In this document: piece by piece, positions 20,782 through 31,014 of the stretch
Layout of the letters: each line of letters opens with the position of its first letter
Numbering within the stretch: the stretch's first letter is position 1
NCBI GenBank assembly: GCA_016648135.1
Contig: JADDOH010004034.1
Coordinates: 44,905-108,904 of the forward strand
From: Agrypnia vestita
Lineage: Eukaryota > Arthropoda > Insecta > Trichoptera > Phryganeidae
Reading direction: 5' to 3'
DNA length: 64,000 bases
The notes under the pieces: model-generated
The model's input: the letters and a program-made list of their open reading frames with translations, nothing else
Told to the model about the DNA's origin: nothing
Database searches by the model: none
Position numbers and translations under genes: made by a program

Positions 20782-21010
20782 TGGACGTGTGCTAAGAATG
20801 CCAAAGGAACGAGTACCAAGAAATATCCTCCGGAAAGAAGGCGAACGGTGGATCGCTCCACATTAAGCTAGGAAAAGGACGAAAACAGGATTCTTGATTG
20901 GTGACTTACGGAAGCAGCATCAGAGAAGGGAATATGGAAGCACCTTGTCAAATCTTTGGGCCCCCGACCCTGCTAGGATAAGGGAATGAAGAAGATGATG
21001 ATGATGAAAA
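20782..21010 (+). mobile_element. RTE-clade LINE fragment R-A, right part
   Basis: Continues the element interrupted at 20234: GGACGTGTGCTAAGAATGCC, GGTGGATCGCTCCACATTAA and CCCCCGACCCTGCTAGGA match 55765-56000 in order. It ends in a GATGATGATGATG tail at 20994-21006. Confidence 0.82.
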
Positions 21011-21980
21011 TATATCAAGCTATTAAACTGGACTATTATCATACTTCTGTTCACCATTTTCACCACATTCGATTAATTTAATCAAAAATGAAGTAGATAC
21101 ATATTACGCATTTTCATATTTAGTAATACTCAAAAAATTGGGTGGGGTATCATATGTACTCGTGACAAGTGCGTATAATTTGTGGTTGTATACATTATAA
21201 AAGAAACTCAATAAAAGAAAATTAATTAAATTTCCTACGCAATAAAATGCTTCACATATTTTTTAAATTCACGTCCACATTGGAAATATTAATTTTTGCT
21301 GCGGAATAAGTGAGTTATTTTTAATAATTATTATAAGTGCTGATTAGAATCTTTTTGCTTAACTTTCAGTAAGCTTTTAAGAATCACGTGAAATAAGGAA
21401 CACAACAGTTACTGAATTAGAGGGAAGTGAAATGAATAGTTAGGGGGTTAAGAATATTAAGCCCACATTCCAAAGATAAGATCCGACTTTTATTTGCTTC
21501 TTGGATAAAAAAATTCATAGTTGTGTCCACGAATTTAAATAATAGTTTTCTGGGACATGCTTGATTTTTTTAAGCAATTTAAAATGTATATAAATACAAA
21601 AAGCATGTTTTTTTTCTTCTTCTTTTTCTTCACTATTTTCATAAAATAGATTTCTCTATCGATATGGTTCATGTAAGTTTTTCGGCTCTCCTCTTCTTCC
21701 TTCTAACACTGGTTATGAATGTGCCATACTAAAGGATGTAACCTTAACTATTTCCATATTTCTTCGCTATCATATCATTCTTAGAATAAATCTATTTTCT
21801 TAATAATAAATCTATATATCTTCCATATCATTCTCAGAATAAATCTATTTTCTTATATATCTTCTACAATGTCGTCATTTTTTTTTTTGATATAATAAAA
21901 TATTATACTTAAGTCATTTTTTTTTAAATAACTACTCATTTTATTTATTCACTGTAGGTGACAATAAAAAAAATTACTGT
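21011..21980. other. AT-rich spacer
   Basis: Includes an imperfect duplication of AGAATAAATCTATTTTCTTA at about 21783 and 21836. No gene recognised. Confidence 0.5.
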
Positions 21981-21983
21981 CAT

Positions 21984-22088
21984 AAGGGCGCATGTCCACG
22001 GCACGTGAGACCGAGAGAGACGATTAAACCAATCGACCTTTTAAGCTCTACCGCACCACTGTCGGGGCGTCGTGGACACGCATCCCTA
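21984..22088. mobile_element. Short TIR element (~105 bp)
   Basis: Left end AGGGCGCATGTCCACGGC and right end, in reverse, AGGGATGCGTGTCCACGACG form imperfect ~18-20 bp inverted repeats. A second inner pair (TTAAACCAATCGACC / TTAAGC) is weaker. Target duplication not resolved. Confidence 0.55.
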
Positions 22089-22341
22089 ATGAATATAATT
22101 AAATATTTAAAAGAAGAGAGCATTTAGCATTTATTACTAGTCGTAATTCGTAAAAACGTAAAGCACTAAAAAAAGAGGTTAAAATGTTGTTAATTTTATT
22201 TAATTTAATCCACATTTAATCGTTATATAGTAATTTAAAATCATATTTGTCATCATCAAATAAATTCTTAATAACTTGTTCAGGAAATGTCCTTAATCAT
22301 GATAAAAAAAATTTTTTCTACTAATATTTATTTTAACAAGG
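22089..22341. other. AT-rich spacer
   Basis: Nothing recognised. Confidence 0.5.
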
Positions 22342-22857
22342 TGATAGAATCGGAAGGAATTACGCACTATCGAACTCTCTCTTCCGCTCCATATCACCCT
22401 GGAATATTCTTGTAAACACTGAAAATGTCGAGTAGATACTAGAAACGTGTAGATCATTTATTCGAAAACCAACACATTTTGTATAGAATGGCGAAAGTAA
22501 GCGCGCCAAGTGTGACAAAGAAACCAGAGAAACAGTGGAGCGCCGTGGTGTGGCCAGTAGATGTATTCCAGCGATAGTAAATCAAGGAATCACCTACCGG
22601 CGGGCGAGAATTTTTCTTGTGCGAACCTGAGCGCTTTAAATAACGTGCATCAGTATATGACAGATAAGTTATTCAAGAGTGATAATTAGTATGAGTTACT
22701 TGTAAGATAATTAGTGTGTGAAATATTCTAGAAATATTTAAAGCAAATTTAAGAATAGTGGTCCAATTACATTGGTGTCCGGTGGCTTTTGCATCTTAAG
22801 TAAAAGACTAATTATTGTTTTAGTGTTTCATTTGCCTCTCATAGCCACGTCTCTTGA
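22342..22857 (+). mobile_element. Solo LTR (TGACA-ending family), near full length
   Basis: Starts TGATAGAATCGGAAGGAATT, matching 49195 (GGTAGAGTCAGAAGGAATTA) and 59757. It ends CATTTGCCTCTCATAGCCAC plus CTTGACA. Mid-words GTGCGAACCTGAGC and ATTAGTGTGTGAAATATTC recur in the copies at 23.9 and 49.5-49.8 kb. At ~516 bp with TG...CA ends and no internal region it is a solo LTR. No clear target duplication remains, so it is old. Confidence 0.75.
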
Positions 22858-23335
22858 CAATTTTAATAAATATTTTAACAGCCTACCTAACCTATAAAAA
22901 GTAATCAAAGCCTTTTTAATGAAAAATGATATAAAAAAGTAAATTTCTGCATACTGCTCTTCTAAGTACAAGCGTTCTCTTCTAAGAGAAGATAATATCG
23001 CCATTAAAAAATTGTAAACAACTGAAAGCAATTTGAACTCGGATTTTTACCAAAATTCAGTTAAAACCCTTTAGAAACCCATTCTGAAAATAGTTTTTAA
23101 TCGGTTCATTATCAATTCATACCCGGTACTAAGGGAAGAAATACAAAGCAAACTTACCACTTTATTAAAAAAAATACCCGTGCTAAAAAAACAATCTCAA
23201 CACACAAACATTAATTATTTTCTTTTCAGGGGAAAATTCTAATAATTTTCCGCCCATTAATGGCGATGTTCGAGGCTTAAAAGGGGCTCGGAAAATCGAG
23301 TAAAGGTGAGCGATAACACAATACGGGTGCAGTCT
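22858..23335. other. Unassigned spacer
   Basis: AT-rich. A short self-complementary stretch (CTCTTCTAAG / CTTCTAAGAGAAG) lies near 22955-22992. Nothing else. Confidence 0.5.
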
Positions 23336-23425
23336 GGCGGTGCAGCGGGTGGGTGGCGCTGGGGGCGGCGCTGGGGTGGCGCTGGGGGTGGCGCTGGGGG
23401 TGGGCCGGGGGCGGCGCGCAGGGGA
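23336..23425. repeat. GC-rich minisatellite (TGGCGCTGGGGG)n
   Basis: About five imperfect 12-bp units of the GGTGGCGCTGGG type at 23350-23410, with several GGGG/GGGGG runs on the plus strand compatible with G-quadruplex formation. It is extremely GC-rich compared with its flanks. Frames through it are repeat-driven and not credible genes. Confidence 0.8.
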
Positions 23426-23622
23426 TGCAGAACCGAGGAAACCGGTGCCAAAACATGGTGACGATTGAGATTCTTGGCAGCACTGACGGCGCCTACAACA
23501 ACGATGCAGTTATCAAACCTACTCCCGTATCGACCAATCTCCGACGTTGAATGAGACGACTTTTTATGAATTTCTTTGTGATGTAGAGAATTGGATGCGG
23601 CCTGTATCCAAAAGTACAAGTA
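23426..23622. other. Unassigned sequence between minisatellite and LTR
   Basis: Moderate GC, short frames without domains. Nothing recognised. Confidence 0.4.
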
Positions 23623-24061
23623 CCTACATCTCGAACGGTCCACACGAATCTGGAATCGACTGGACTGTTCTCGTAAATTCTGGAAATATCGAGAAAGCGA
23701 CATTATCTATAAAAATAGATCGACCGGCTCGACACTCATTGTGTGTGTGTTTATTGTTTTGACAGGTGCCACATAAAAGTCCACAGACAAACAGAGTAGC
23801 CAGCGCCTGTGTGACCAGGCGACACATATTCGGCGTGTACTTATTATGTGCGAAATGAAAAATGCAGATCTACCTAGCAATAGAAAAAAAATGCTGGCAA
23901 TATTCTAGACCAAAGTTAAAGAATTAGTGTGTGAAATATTCTTGAAACATTTAGTGTGTATTAAAGAACTGTGCTCCAATTAAATTTGTGTCCAGTGAAT
24001 ATTATTATTAAATAATTTAAAGTGTTTCATTTACCTTTCACAGCCACGACCCCTTGACCAT
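23623..24061 (+). mobile_element. Solo-LTR relic (TGACA-ending family)
   Basis: Shares GAATCTGGAAT-GACTG, TTCTCGTAAATTCTGGAAAT and ATCGAGAAAG with 49247-49298, then ATTAGTGTGTGAAATATTC, TTTGTGTCCAGTGA and CATTTACCTTTCACAGCCAC near its 3' end. A TATAAAAA at 23708-23715 could be the LTR promoter. The first ~60 bp of the LTR are missing. Confidence 0.68.
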
Positions 24062-24545
24062 ATATTAATATATAGTTCTCACAGGCCACCAAAATATAAT
24101 AAATTTGAACTAATATGTTTCAAAAGAATTGCTATGAGCTTGTAAATATTCAAACAATTAAAAAAGATCAAAGTAAGTACCCTTTAAAAGTATAATGTTT
24201 AAGTAAATAAGTCGCGCTTCATTACAAAAAAAAGTTTTTACTTGAATATCACTCAATTGTCCAATGATGTTCGGTTCGAAAGCTATATAATATTGGTAAT
24301 TTAATGCCTTCTGTGTGTCTAGCATTTCAGAATAATAGTAGGTATTTATCGTTTTAGGTAATGTTTGAGAGTACGTATCAAAACTCGCTGTCAAATTGAA
24401 TGTCGTGCAATCTCCTAGTTTATCTTATATATTTATGGAAAAAAAATTACAGTAAAAGAAATTATAAAAACATTGTAAATAAAACATATTAAAATAATGT
24501 AAATAAAACATATTGTAAATAAAACATACCTTTATTTATACGTAC
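24062..24545. other. AT-rich spacer
   Basis: Contains short tandem copies of GTAAATAAAACATATT at about 24475-24530. No gene recognised. Confidence 0.5.
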
Positions 24546-24722
24546 GATATTTTTAATACTTACTTACTTACCATTAAGCTGTTTCACTGCGGGGGTAGGC
24601 AGAGATAATAGAGCGCCACACCTTTCTGTCCTGACATACAACTTTCGCTTAATCCACATTTATGCATCTTTACATACAAACTCCACAATTATTGAGGCTC
24701 CTAACAGGACCACCCTCCACTA
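24546..24722 (-). mobile_element. RTE-type LINE 3'-end fragment
   Basis: Reverse strand is colinear with 20610-20781: GTTGTATGTCAGGACAGAA, GTGTGGCGCTCTATTATCTC and GCCTACCCCCGC, ending in a GGTAAGTAAGTAAGT tail (24560-24575). 5'-truncated, no polymerase domain. Confidence 0.82.
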
Positions 24723-25382
24723 TAAAAAGAATATACATATCGCGAAAAGAAATAAAAATGACAGTAAAAACAAACAATTCCATTGATCTAATTGTGAAAT
24801 AATTGAATAATATACATAGTAAAATCTCGCTTTAGAAATTCCTTTATCTTTTTCTACAAATATTGTTATTTTTCGTAACAGTGTATTTTTCTCAGAATAA
24901 TTGTTTTCTTCAGTTTCCTCTATTTTCTTCATTTTGTGTTTTCTTTGTCGTACAAAAAGGACAGACATTAACCAAACCGATCACCATACAACTAGTCAAC
25001 CAATAAAATACTGGAAATGAGCAAAGAAACCCGTGATAACGAATGACTATCACATGAAGACGAAACGACGAAAAGATAAATACAGATCTCCATCTCGTTC
25101 CGATACGCCACGCTGCTCTTTCAAGTCTAGAAAACCAATCTCATATTCATTTCATTTTTGTCATTTTTCCGAATCACCATAAACAAATCCATCATATGTC
25201 AAAAACTAAGTCATAAATTATCTACGAACATCTAAAAAAATGTTAGTAATAAAGGAAACAAAACAAAATAGATAAATCATTTAGAAAGACACAGAGAAAT
25301 CTATTGAAAAAATATTGTTACCATCTGATGGAGAGTTTCGCTCGGATAAATCACTGGGATATTTGGTATCTAGGAACTATTG
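24723..25382. other. AT-rich spacer
   Basis: An 82-codon minus-strand frame (24720-24968) is compositionally biased and has no recognised domain. Nothing else. Confidence 0.45.
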
Positions 25383-25489
25383 AAAAGTGATTTCACTAGT
25401 TACTTGGCAATGTAAAAGTGATTTCACTAGTTACTTGGCAATGTAAAAGTGATTTCACTAGTTACTTGGCAATGTAAAAGTGATTTCAT
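25383..25489. repeat. Tandem repeat, 31-bp unit x ~3.5
   Basis: Unit starts AAAAGTGATTTCACTAGTTA and ends CTTGGCAATGT. Three complete units are identical, and the partial last unit diverges after GATTTCA. Near-identity implies recent expansion. Confidence 0.9.
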
Positions 25490-26690
25490 TTTTGAAAAGG
25501 TATCTAGTAAGACTTAATTTATTTAGGGTCCCTTGTGTACACAAATTTACTATTTATTCCCTAAGCATAAAAGACTGATATTAAATTTCAGCGAATTAAT
25601 TAAATATTTCACAATGTTTGATTAGTAATAAGAAATTTCATGTAATCCATTGTTGGAAGTAATTTTCTTAAGTATAAAAAGCTTATTCTCTAATTCATTC
25701 TTTACTTAATTATATTTCCTTGAAACCAATAGGGAAATTTCACATTTCACAAATATCGATGAAAATATATGAAATAGATTCGTAAATATTAATTATATTC
25801 TATGAATCAGTACGGACAATGTGGGTTAATGTTTTCATTCATAATTTTTATTATAAAAACCTTTAAAAATATGACTTTTTTAAAACACACATGATTGGTA
25901 GTGACGTATCAATTCGCGCGTTTGGTATAGTGCCGTAGTATTTGTATATCTGGGTACCATACAATTGTGACGCACATACTCGTGCTAGTGAAATGACGTG
26001 CTTTGGCGGGAATTTAAAATATTAATTTTCAAAATCACATTTATACTCTTAAAATTAAAAAAAACCTTTTTTTCCCTAGACGTATTTTCTAGACCAAAGT
26101 AAAGATTATTCTATTAAAAAGTGAAATTTCCCTATTATAAATTTTACTTATAAACTTTGTCTGACTCAAATCTATTTTTTTATGGAGACAGGAAAGGTAG
26201 AATTTAAAAAATTGTACCAGAATAAGCAAATAAAATAAAAATATATTAAACTATAAACTTAACTGTAACAAATATTGGTAAAAGTCCTTTAGACTTAAGA
26301 GGGTTGTATGTGGATCTCGAAAAGGATTTTACAGCCACCGAAATGAATGATGCCTACTTGAGCCTCCTTCATAAACATGGATGCTGCATCCTCATCATCC
26401 CCTAGATATGGACCAATTGAATATACTATATTCAACGCATATAAGTTTTATTCACATCTTGTTTTTTAAGCTATTAATTGGATATTTTTGTAAATGAATC
26501 ATAAGGCATTAAATCAAAGTGAAATATTAAAAACTGTCTTCGTATTCCTTGATCATTCTATTCATATAATTCCATGTCCATCCATACGTCCAATTCATAC
26601 CGAGGACAAAATAGTTCTCAGTGTTGAGATTTGAGTTAAGATTTTATAGTGTATCTTGGAAAATTGTTGTACTCGAACATTATAGCGAAC
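25490..26690. other. AT-rich spacer
   Basis: No recognised gene or repeat arm in about 1.2 kb. Confidence 0.5.
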
Positions 26691-26830
26691 ACCCAATTTT
26701 ACAACTGCTATGGCACCCGGCCTATAGTGTGAACGTGCCCTAAAGCGGGTCGACCAATCAGAGGTCAAGAACGCAGCGACTGCGAAGCACCTCGAGCCGC
26801 TTCTCTCATTCCTTCTTTGACTGTGTTTAC
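26691..26830. repeat. Possible one end of a TIR element
   Basis: On the minus strand AGGGCACGTTCACACTATAG followed by GCCGGGTGCC has the look of a short-TIR element end, similar in style to the end at 21984. No partner end was found. Confidence 0.3.
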
Positions 26831-26933
26831 AGCCCCATACATTTAGCTTTAGACTCCCGTATGTCAATCGCGTCATGTAAATTCGAATCTTCCGATATAA
26901 ACCGGAATATACCAACCGTGAGTATCAACGGTG

Positions 26934-27109
26934 AATAGTTTTCTGGGATATTCTGCCGTGTATATGTGACCTCTCTGGCCAACTTTTCGGATCCCATTGC
27001 AGGGTCCATCATCAGGGTACATCAGCCCTCATGATGGACCCTGCAATGGCATCCGAAACGTTGGCCAGAGAGGTCACATATACACGGCAGAATATCCCAG
27101 AAAACTATT
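26934..27109. repeat. Palindrome with 79-bp arms
   Basis: Arms 26934-27012 and 27031-27109 are reverse complements with a few mismatches, separated by 18 bp. Each arm, read outward from the centre, gives TGATGGACCCTGCAATGG, GTTGGCCAGAGAGGTCACAT and CGGCAGAATATCCCAG. It can be read as two copies of one repeat placed head to head. Similarity fades just outside the arms. Translations of both arms are similar for trivial reasons and are not taken as genes. Confidence 0.88.
26979..27016 (-). ncRNA. Hammerhead-like core motif (weak)
   Basis: The minus strand reads CCTGATGA, then GGACCC-loop-GGGATCC, then GAAA. This is the CUGAUGA-stem-GAAA layout of a hammerhead ribozyme core, with one unpaired base before the stem and a bulged A inside it. 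No convincing stem III or cleavage triplet was found. Similar motifs are at 50387-50416 and 52919-52952. Treat as a candidate only. Confidence 0.25.
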
Positions 27110-27635
27110 TACCGAAGATTTTGAACGGCCGTAAGGACGTGAGTATCTATTCTTCCATACCTGATGCCTTTTTTACTTACCTGCCGTACATAACACTATA
27201 CCTACATATATCACGACACATGCATGAATACCTGAATATTTTATAGAGTTAGTCTATACTCCCAAACAAGTTTAACGGCCCCTTGACCCCATCTATCTCC
27301 TTCTCGTCTCGTTATCATGGAGTTAGTTTTGTCACTATAACATCGTTAACCGAAAAAAAGTTTCAAATGTTTTTGAATTGTGTGGTTCGTTGAAAGAAAT
27401 TGTCAACTTGACCCGCAAGTGTACACAAAAAGTAAATAAATAAATAAACAAGTTACCATAATTATCCAAACCAATCATGTCAAACAGCCAATGATTCGAG
27501 CAGAGAACGCCTACTACAATCCTTGGTATATTTTGTTTTCACTGAGGGCTAAATAATATATATTTTTAAATCGTTAGCTTTAAATCAATGCCTACTTTCT
27601 TTTTCACGCGAACTTTTCATTTTACGAAATGAAAA
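27110..27635. other. Unassigned spacer
   Basis: Nothing recognised. Confidence 0.5.
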
Positions 27636-27830
27636 GTTTCCTAATCCCTCACCCCGGGTACGGGCGAGCTCTCCCGGGCTCCCCAGGTAGGCTTCGGAGT
27701 GCCAGGATTATAATACAGCCCCCTGCTTCAGTTTTCTGATTTAGGCCTTCGCGTATCGCCCCATCTGCGCGCCATTTTTCAGTTTCAGGATCCAGCGTTT
27801 TTGAAAGGAACGGCTTTTAAGGGATGAAAA
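27636..27830. other. GC-rich patch
   Basis: CACCCCGGGTACGGGCGAGC, CTCCCGGGCTCC and similar words stand out from AT-rich flanks. No frame or RNA identified. Confidence 0.35.
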
Positions 27831-28027
27831 GGAAATGCAACATAATCCCTTTCTTGAAGCCGTAGATGTATTTTATTATCAGAACGGAAAAATAATTACG
27901 ACACTGAGGGTATAACAAATGTATTTACTGCATAATGTTTTCTTCTTTCATTAAATAATAAAAATGGGTCACCCTCAAAGCAATACATTACGACATGCTA
28001 ATTATTGGTGATGAAAATACGTAAAAA

Positions 28028-28128
28028 ATGTAATAACAAGTCAATTGACAAGGTTGCAATAACAATATATATTTACAAGTTAATTGACAAGATTGCAATT
28101 ACAATATATAATTACAAGTTAAATGACT
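28028..28128. repeat. Tandem repeat, ~47-bp unit x ~2
   Basis: ACAAGTCAATTGACAAGGTT, GCAATAACAATATATATT and the same with few changes. The third unit breaks off after AAGTTAAATGAC. Confidence 0.75.
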
Positions 28129-28179
28129 TTTTTTTTCGAAGAATAGTTTTTCTGAGGTTGGTTTATTAAGGTTACACAA

Positions 28180-28251
28180 GATGTCTGGTAGCTAGTATCA
28201 AAAACTTGGGGAGGGGGCAGGATGAATAAAAAAAAACTTTGGGTGAAATGT
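28180..28251. mobile_element. Family H3 MITE end, left piece
   Basis: GATGTCTGGTAGCTAGTATC and AACTTTGGGTGAAATGT match the left end of the 13344-14089 element. The match stops at 28248 where a LINE-like tail begins, and resumes after 28631 with GTTGAGATAAGCGA. Confidence 0.6.
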
Positions 28252-28631
28252 ACTAATTTCCACTATTACTGTATTATACTATATATATATATATATACAT
28301 GTTATGATATGTAATATTTTTTTATATACATATTTACTGCTTTGTACTTTACATTTTTATACTCGTATTTTAATGCTTATACCTGATACTTTTACTGCTT
28401 ATAAATGTACATAAGATTTTTATATTTTATATTTTACTGTTCACACCTGATAGTGTTCTAAATACTTCTTTAATATTATGTAATATTTTTATATTGTTTA
28501 TGTAATACGTGCGTATCTTTTATGTAGGTACTGCTTATACCGGATATTGTTTTATACACTTCTTTGTATATTACAACATTTTTATATTAAAAGCCTACAG
28601 TGGGGGCAAAAAAGTAAATAAATAAATAAAA
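28252..28631 (+). mobile_element. LINE 3'-end-like insertion with AAAT tail
   Basis: AT-rich 3'-UTR-like sequence with repeated (T)ACTGCTTATACC/CTGATA words, ending AGTGGGGGCAAAAAAGTAAA then AAATAAATAAAAA. It sits between two halves of an H3 MITE arm, so it is probably a 5'-truncated LINE insertion. No coding sequence is visible. Confidence 0.55.
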
Positions 28632-29461
28632 AAAATATCGTCAGTTGTTGAGATAAGCGAATTTAATAAAATTGCAAATTAATGCAAATGATTTTTCAAA
28701 ATGGTGCATTTTGTGTATTTTTTTCAACAATTTTTCTGAAGCACTGTTCCGTATTACGTACATGTTATATTCGTGCTACGCGCCTATAATAAATAGGTTG
28801 TAATCAATCCGGATTAAATTTCTGCTATATTTGCTTGGAAAGTTATCTAAGAAGATAGACACTACGTCTTGGGTCGGCTGACCCCTTGTTTTGTACCGTA
28901 TATTACATTCGAGCCAATGGACAACACTGCCAATGCTTCGGAAAGTATTGCATTTTATAAGTCGTTAAGTCTAGCCAGCCACATTTTTATATGGACAAGT
29001 TTCTAACGATTTTCTTCAATTCGATATATTGCATATATTCAAACCAACAGCGCATCCTTGGAATTGCATTACTTTTTTTTATTGTATTGTAAAGATTTAT
29101 TTTTAACAAAGAATACATTTTTTTGTACAAATAGTGTGTTTCGAATGTGTAATGTAAAATTTCAAAACATTTAAATGCTCACCTTATGTATTATTTTCAC
29201 TCACATACATTTCAAAAAGATTTTGTAGGCAATGGATATTAATAGGGTTCAGGTTACTTTCACAGGCCGCCATGCCAAATTATCTTATAGGGATATAAAG
29301 ATTATTTTTACATGTGTGAATATAAAATGGACTGATTTTGATTAAAAGTCGTTGGGATATTAGATTAATTAGTCTGAAATATTTAAGTAAATGTACCTAT
29401 TTTTTATATTCATAAACACATTCATATTTCTGAAGTTGTAATTTTTCAGAACAAAGTTCTA
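28632..29461. other. Remainder of H3 arm, then AT-rich spacer
   Basis: The first ~60 bp continue the H3 match. The rest has no recognised feature. Confidence 0.45.
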
Positions 29462-29630
29462 TGAAATTTTAAAACCAAATTAATTAATCAATTAGAAATA
29501 CATACAGAAAAATAATTCACGAAAAAATATTAGGCTACTAGTATCCCAATAGTAGCCTAATATTTTTTCGTGAATTAGATTTTTCTGTATGTCTTTCTAA
29601 TTGATTAATTAATTTGGTTTTAAAATTTCA
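29462..29630. repeat. Long perfect-looking foldback, ~79-bp arms
   Basis: Arms 29462-29540 and 29550-29630 are reverse complements with only a few mismatches. They include AATTAATTAATCAATTAGAA and CGTGAATTA-AGTAGCCTAAT blocks around a 9-nt spacer. A transcript would form a long hairpin. No target duplication was clear. Probably a foldback MITE. Confidence 0.92.
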
Positions 29631-29724
29631 CAGTACCTATTTTTGTCCGCATGATGGAAATGTATATGAGATGTGAAATATCCAATTGACGTTCAAATAA
29701 TACTAGTCTCTAAAAACCTAACCC

Positions 29725-30010
29725 ATAAAAATCAAGTTTTTATTATACTACCTTTCTTATTGAAACAGGTTTCTCACCTACGTCAAGCGTCGTCAAACAT
29801 TATATAAATCGTTAAAATTTCTAAAAATCCAAAATTATACTATAATTACTTTAAAAAATTAAACTAAAATTTGTTAGATCATTTTTAACGTCGCGACGAG
29901 TGTGCCCGCAAAGTTTCAGCTTGATCGGATCGCGGGAAAAGGGTTAAAAATCGATCCAAAGTTTTCAGACAAGCAGACGCTACGAGTTAAAAGAAAGGGA
30001 GTAGAAATAA
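29725..30010. mobile_element. Dispersed repeat family D1, copy 1
   Basis: Colinear with 60848-61375: CATAAAAATCAAGTTTTTAT, TTTCTAAAAATCCAAAATTA, GTTTCAGCTTGATCGGATC, GCGGGAAAAGGGTTAAAAAT and AGCAGACGCTACGAGTTAAA. The outer ends show a short inverted match (CTACCTTTCTT versus CTCCCTTTCTTT in reverse), suggesting a TIR element. Confidence 0.65.
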
Positions 30011-31014
30011 GTCTCATTGTTTTTTCCATTTGAATTTGATTCGATTTTTTTCAGCCATGTTCTATTTTGCTGCATGTTTTTCAGTGAAATATAAGGGAAT
30101 ATGAAAGTAATACATACAAATATCCAAATCATAAACGAAACCGGATAGTAAAGACATTTAAAAAAAGGGGTATGTGTTTTAACACAGACTCTCCCGGCAC
30201 TCAAAAATTGAACCGACAGAAAAAGTTAAAATAGAATTGGAAAATTTCAGAAAATTTTATAGGGGTCTCTGAGTGTACTGTATGTAACATTATCGCGGGT
30301 ATTTAAAGTAAAATATATATAAAAAAAATATTTTATGCAGTGGTGGTGCGATACATCAACGCACTTCAGTATGTTTTGATGTGGTGGGACACTTTAAGCC
30401 GCGAGAAAAATCTCATAGCGGATTTCCACATCTTGAGAAATTCGGTCAATTTGTACGCGTCGGTTTTAAAAAGGGACGGTAATGATATTCGACGTAATTG
30501 GAAGCAAGTCAGCATCTGTTTTCGCGTTCCCCAATTTCGTTAATGGTCTTTTCACAAGTTAGCTCAGAGCCCTTTCTATATTTCATTCCAGTGGTATGTA
30601 TAATATAACATAAATAATATTATTATTCGTCCGCGTGACACATTACGTGAAGAAACAATGCCTCTATTTTGCGCACAGCATTTAAAAGTAAATATACAAA
30701 ATTTGAAGCACATTAAATATAATATAATTTTAGTTTATTATATTAAACATTTAAATTGGGGAAGAGGGGAGGTGGTCAAAGATTGAAAGATCCTTATGTT
30801 TTTGCAGGATCTTGCAGAGTAAATAGGCCAATTATGATTTAGTTTCGTCAAAGGGTGTTGAATTGTTAATGAACAAACTAATAAATATTCAGAATTATGT
30901 ATTACCTATATTATTTGTATTATATTTTAAAAATATTATATATGTATTAACAACATCATTGGTTGTCTTAGGATATGGTCAAAATATATATATTATACTA
31001 TAAACTAAATTTAA
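30011..31014. other. Unassigned sequence
   Basis: A 67-codon plus-strand frame (30340-30543) lies in slightly higher-GC sequence but has no recognisable domain, splice context or homologue that I can name. Otherwise AT-rich. Confidence 0.4.

Noticed and set aside
23257..23703. Pro-rich minus-strand 148-codon frame
   Set aside because: It runs through the TGGCGCTGGGGG minisatellite; the Pro/Ala-rich stretch is repeat translation.
25383..25489. CRISPR array
   Set aside because: Units are contiguous 31-bp tandem copies without spacers, in a eukaryotic sequence.
26827..27246. Similar 61- and 71-codon frames on opposite strands beginning MMDPAM
   Set aside because: They are the two arms of the palindrome at 26934-27109, so the similarity is automatic and does not show coding.
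28281..28300. CRISPR-like or other phased repeat
   Set aside because: It is a plain (TA)n microsatellite; no array of direct repeats with unique spacers exists in the window.
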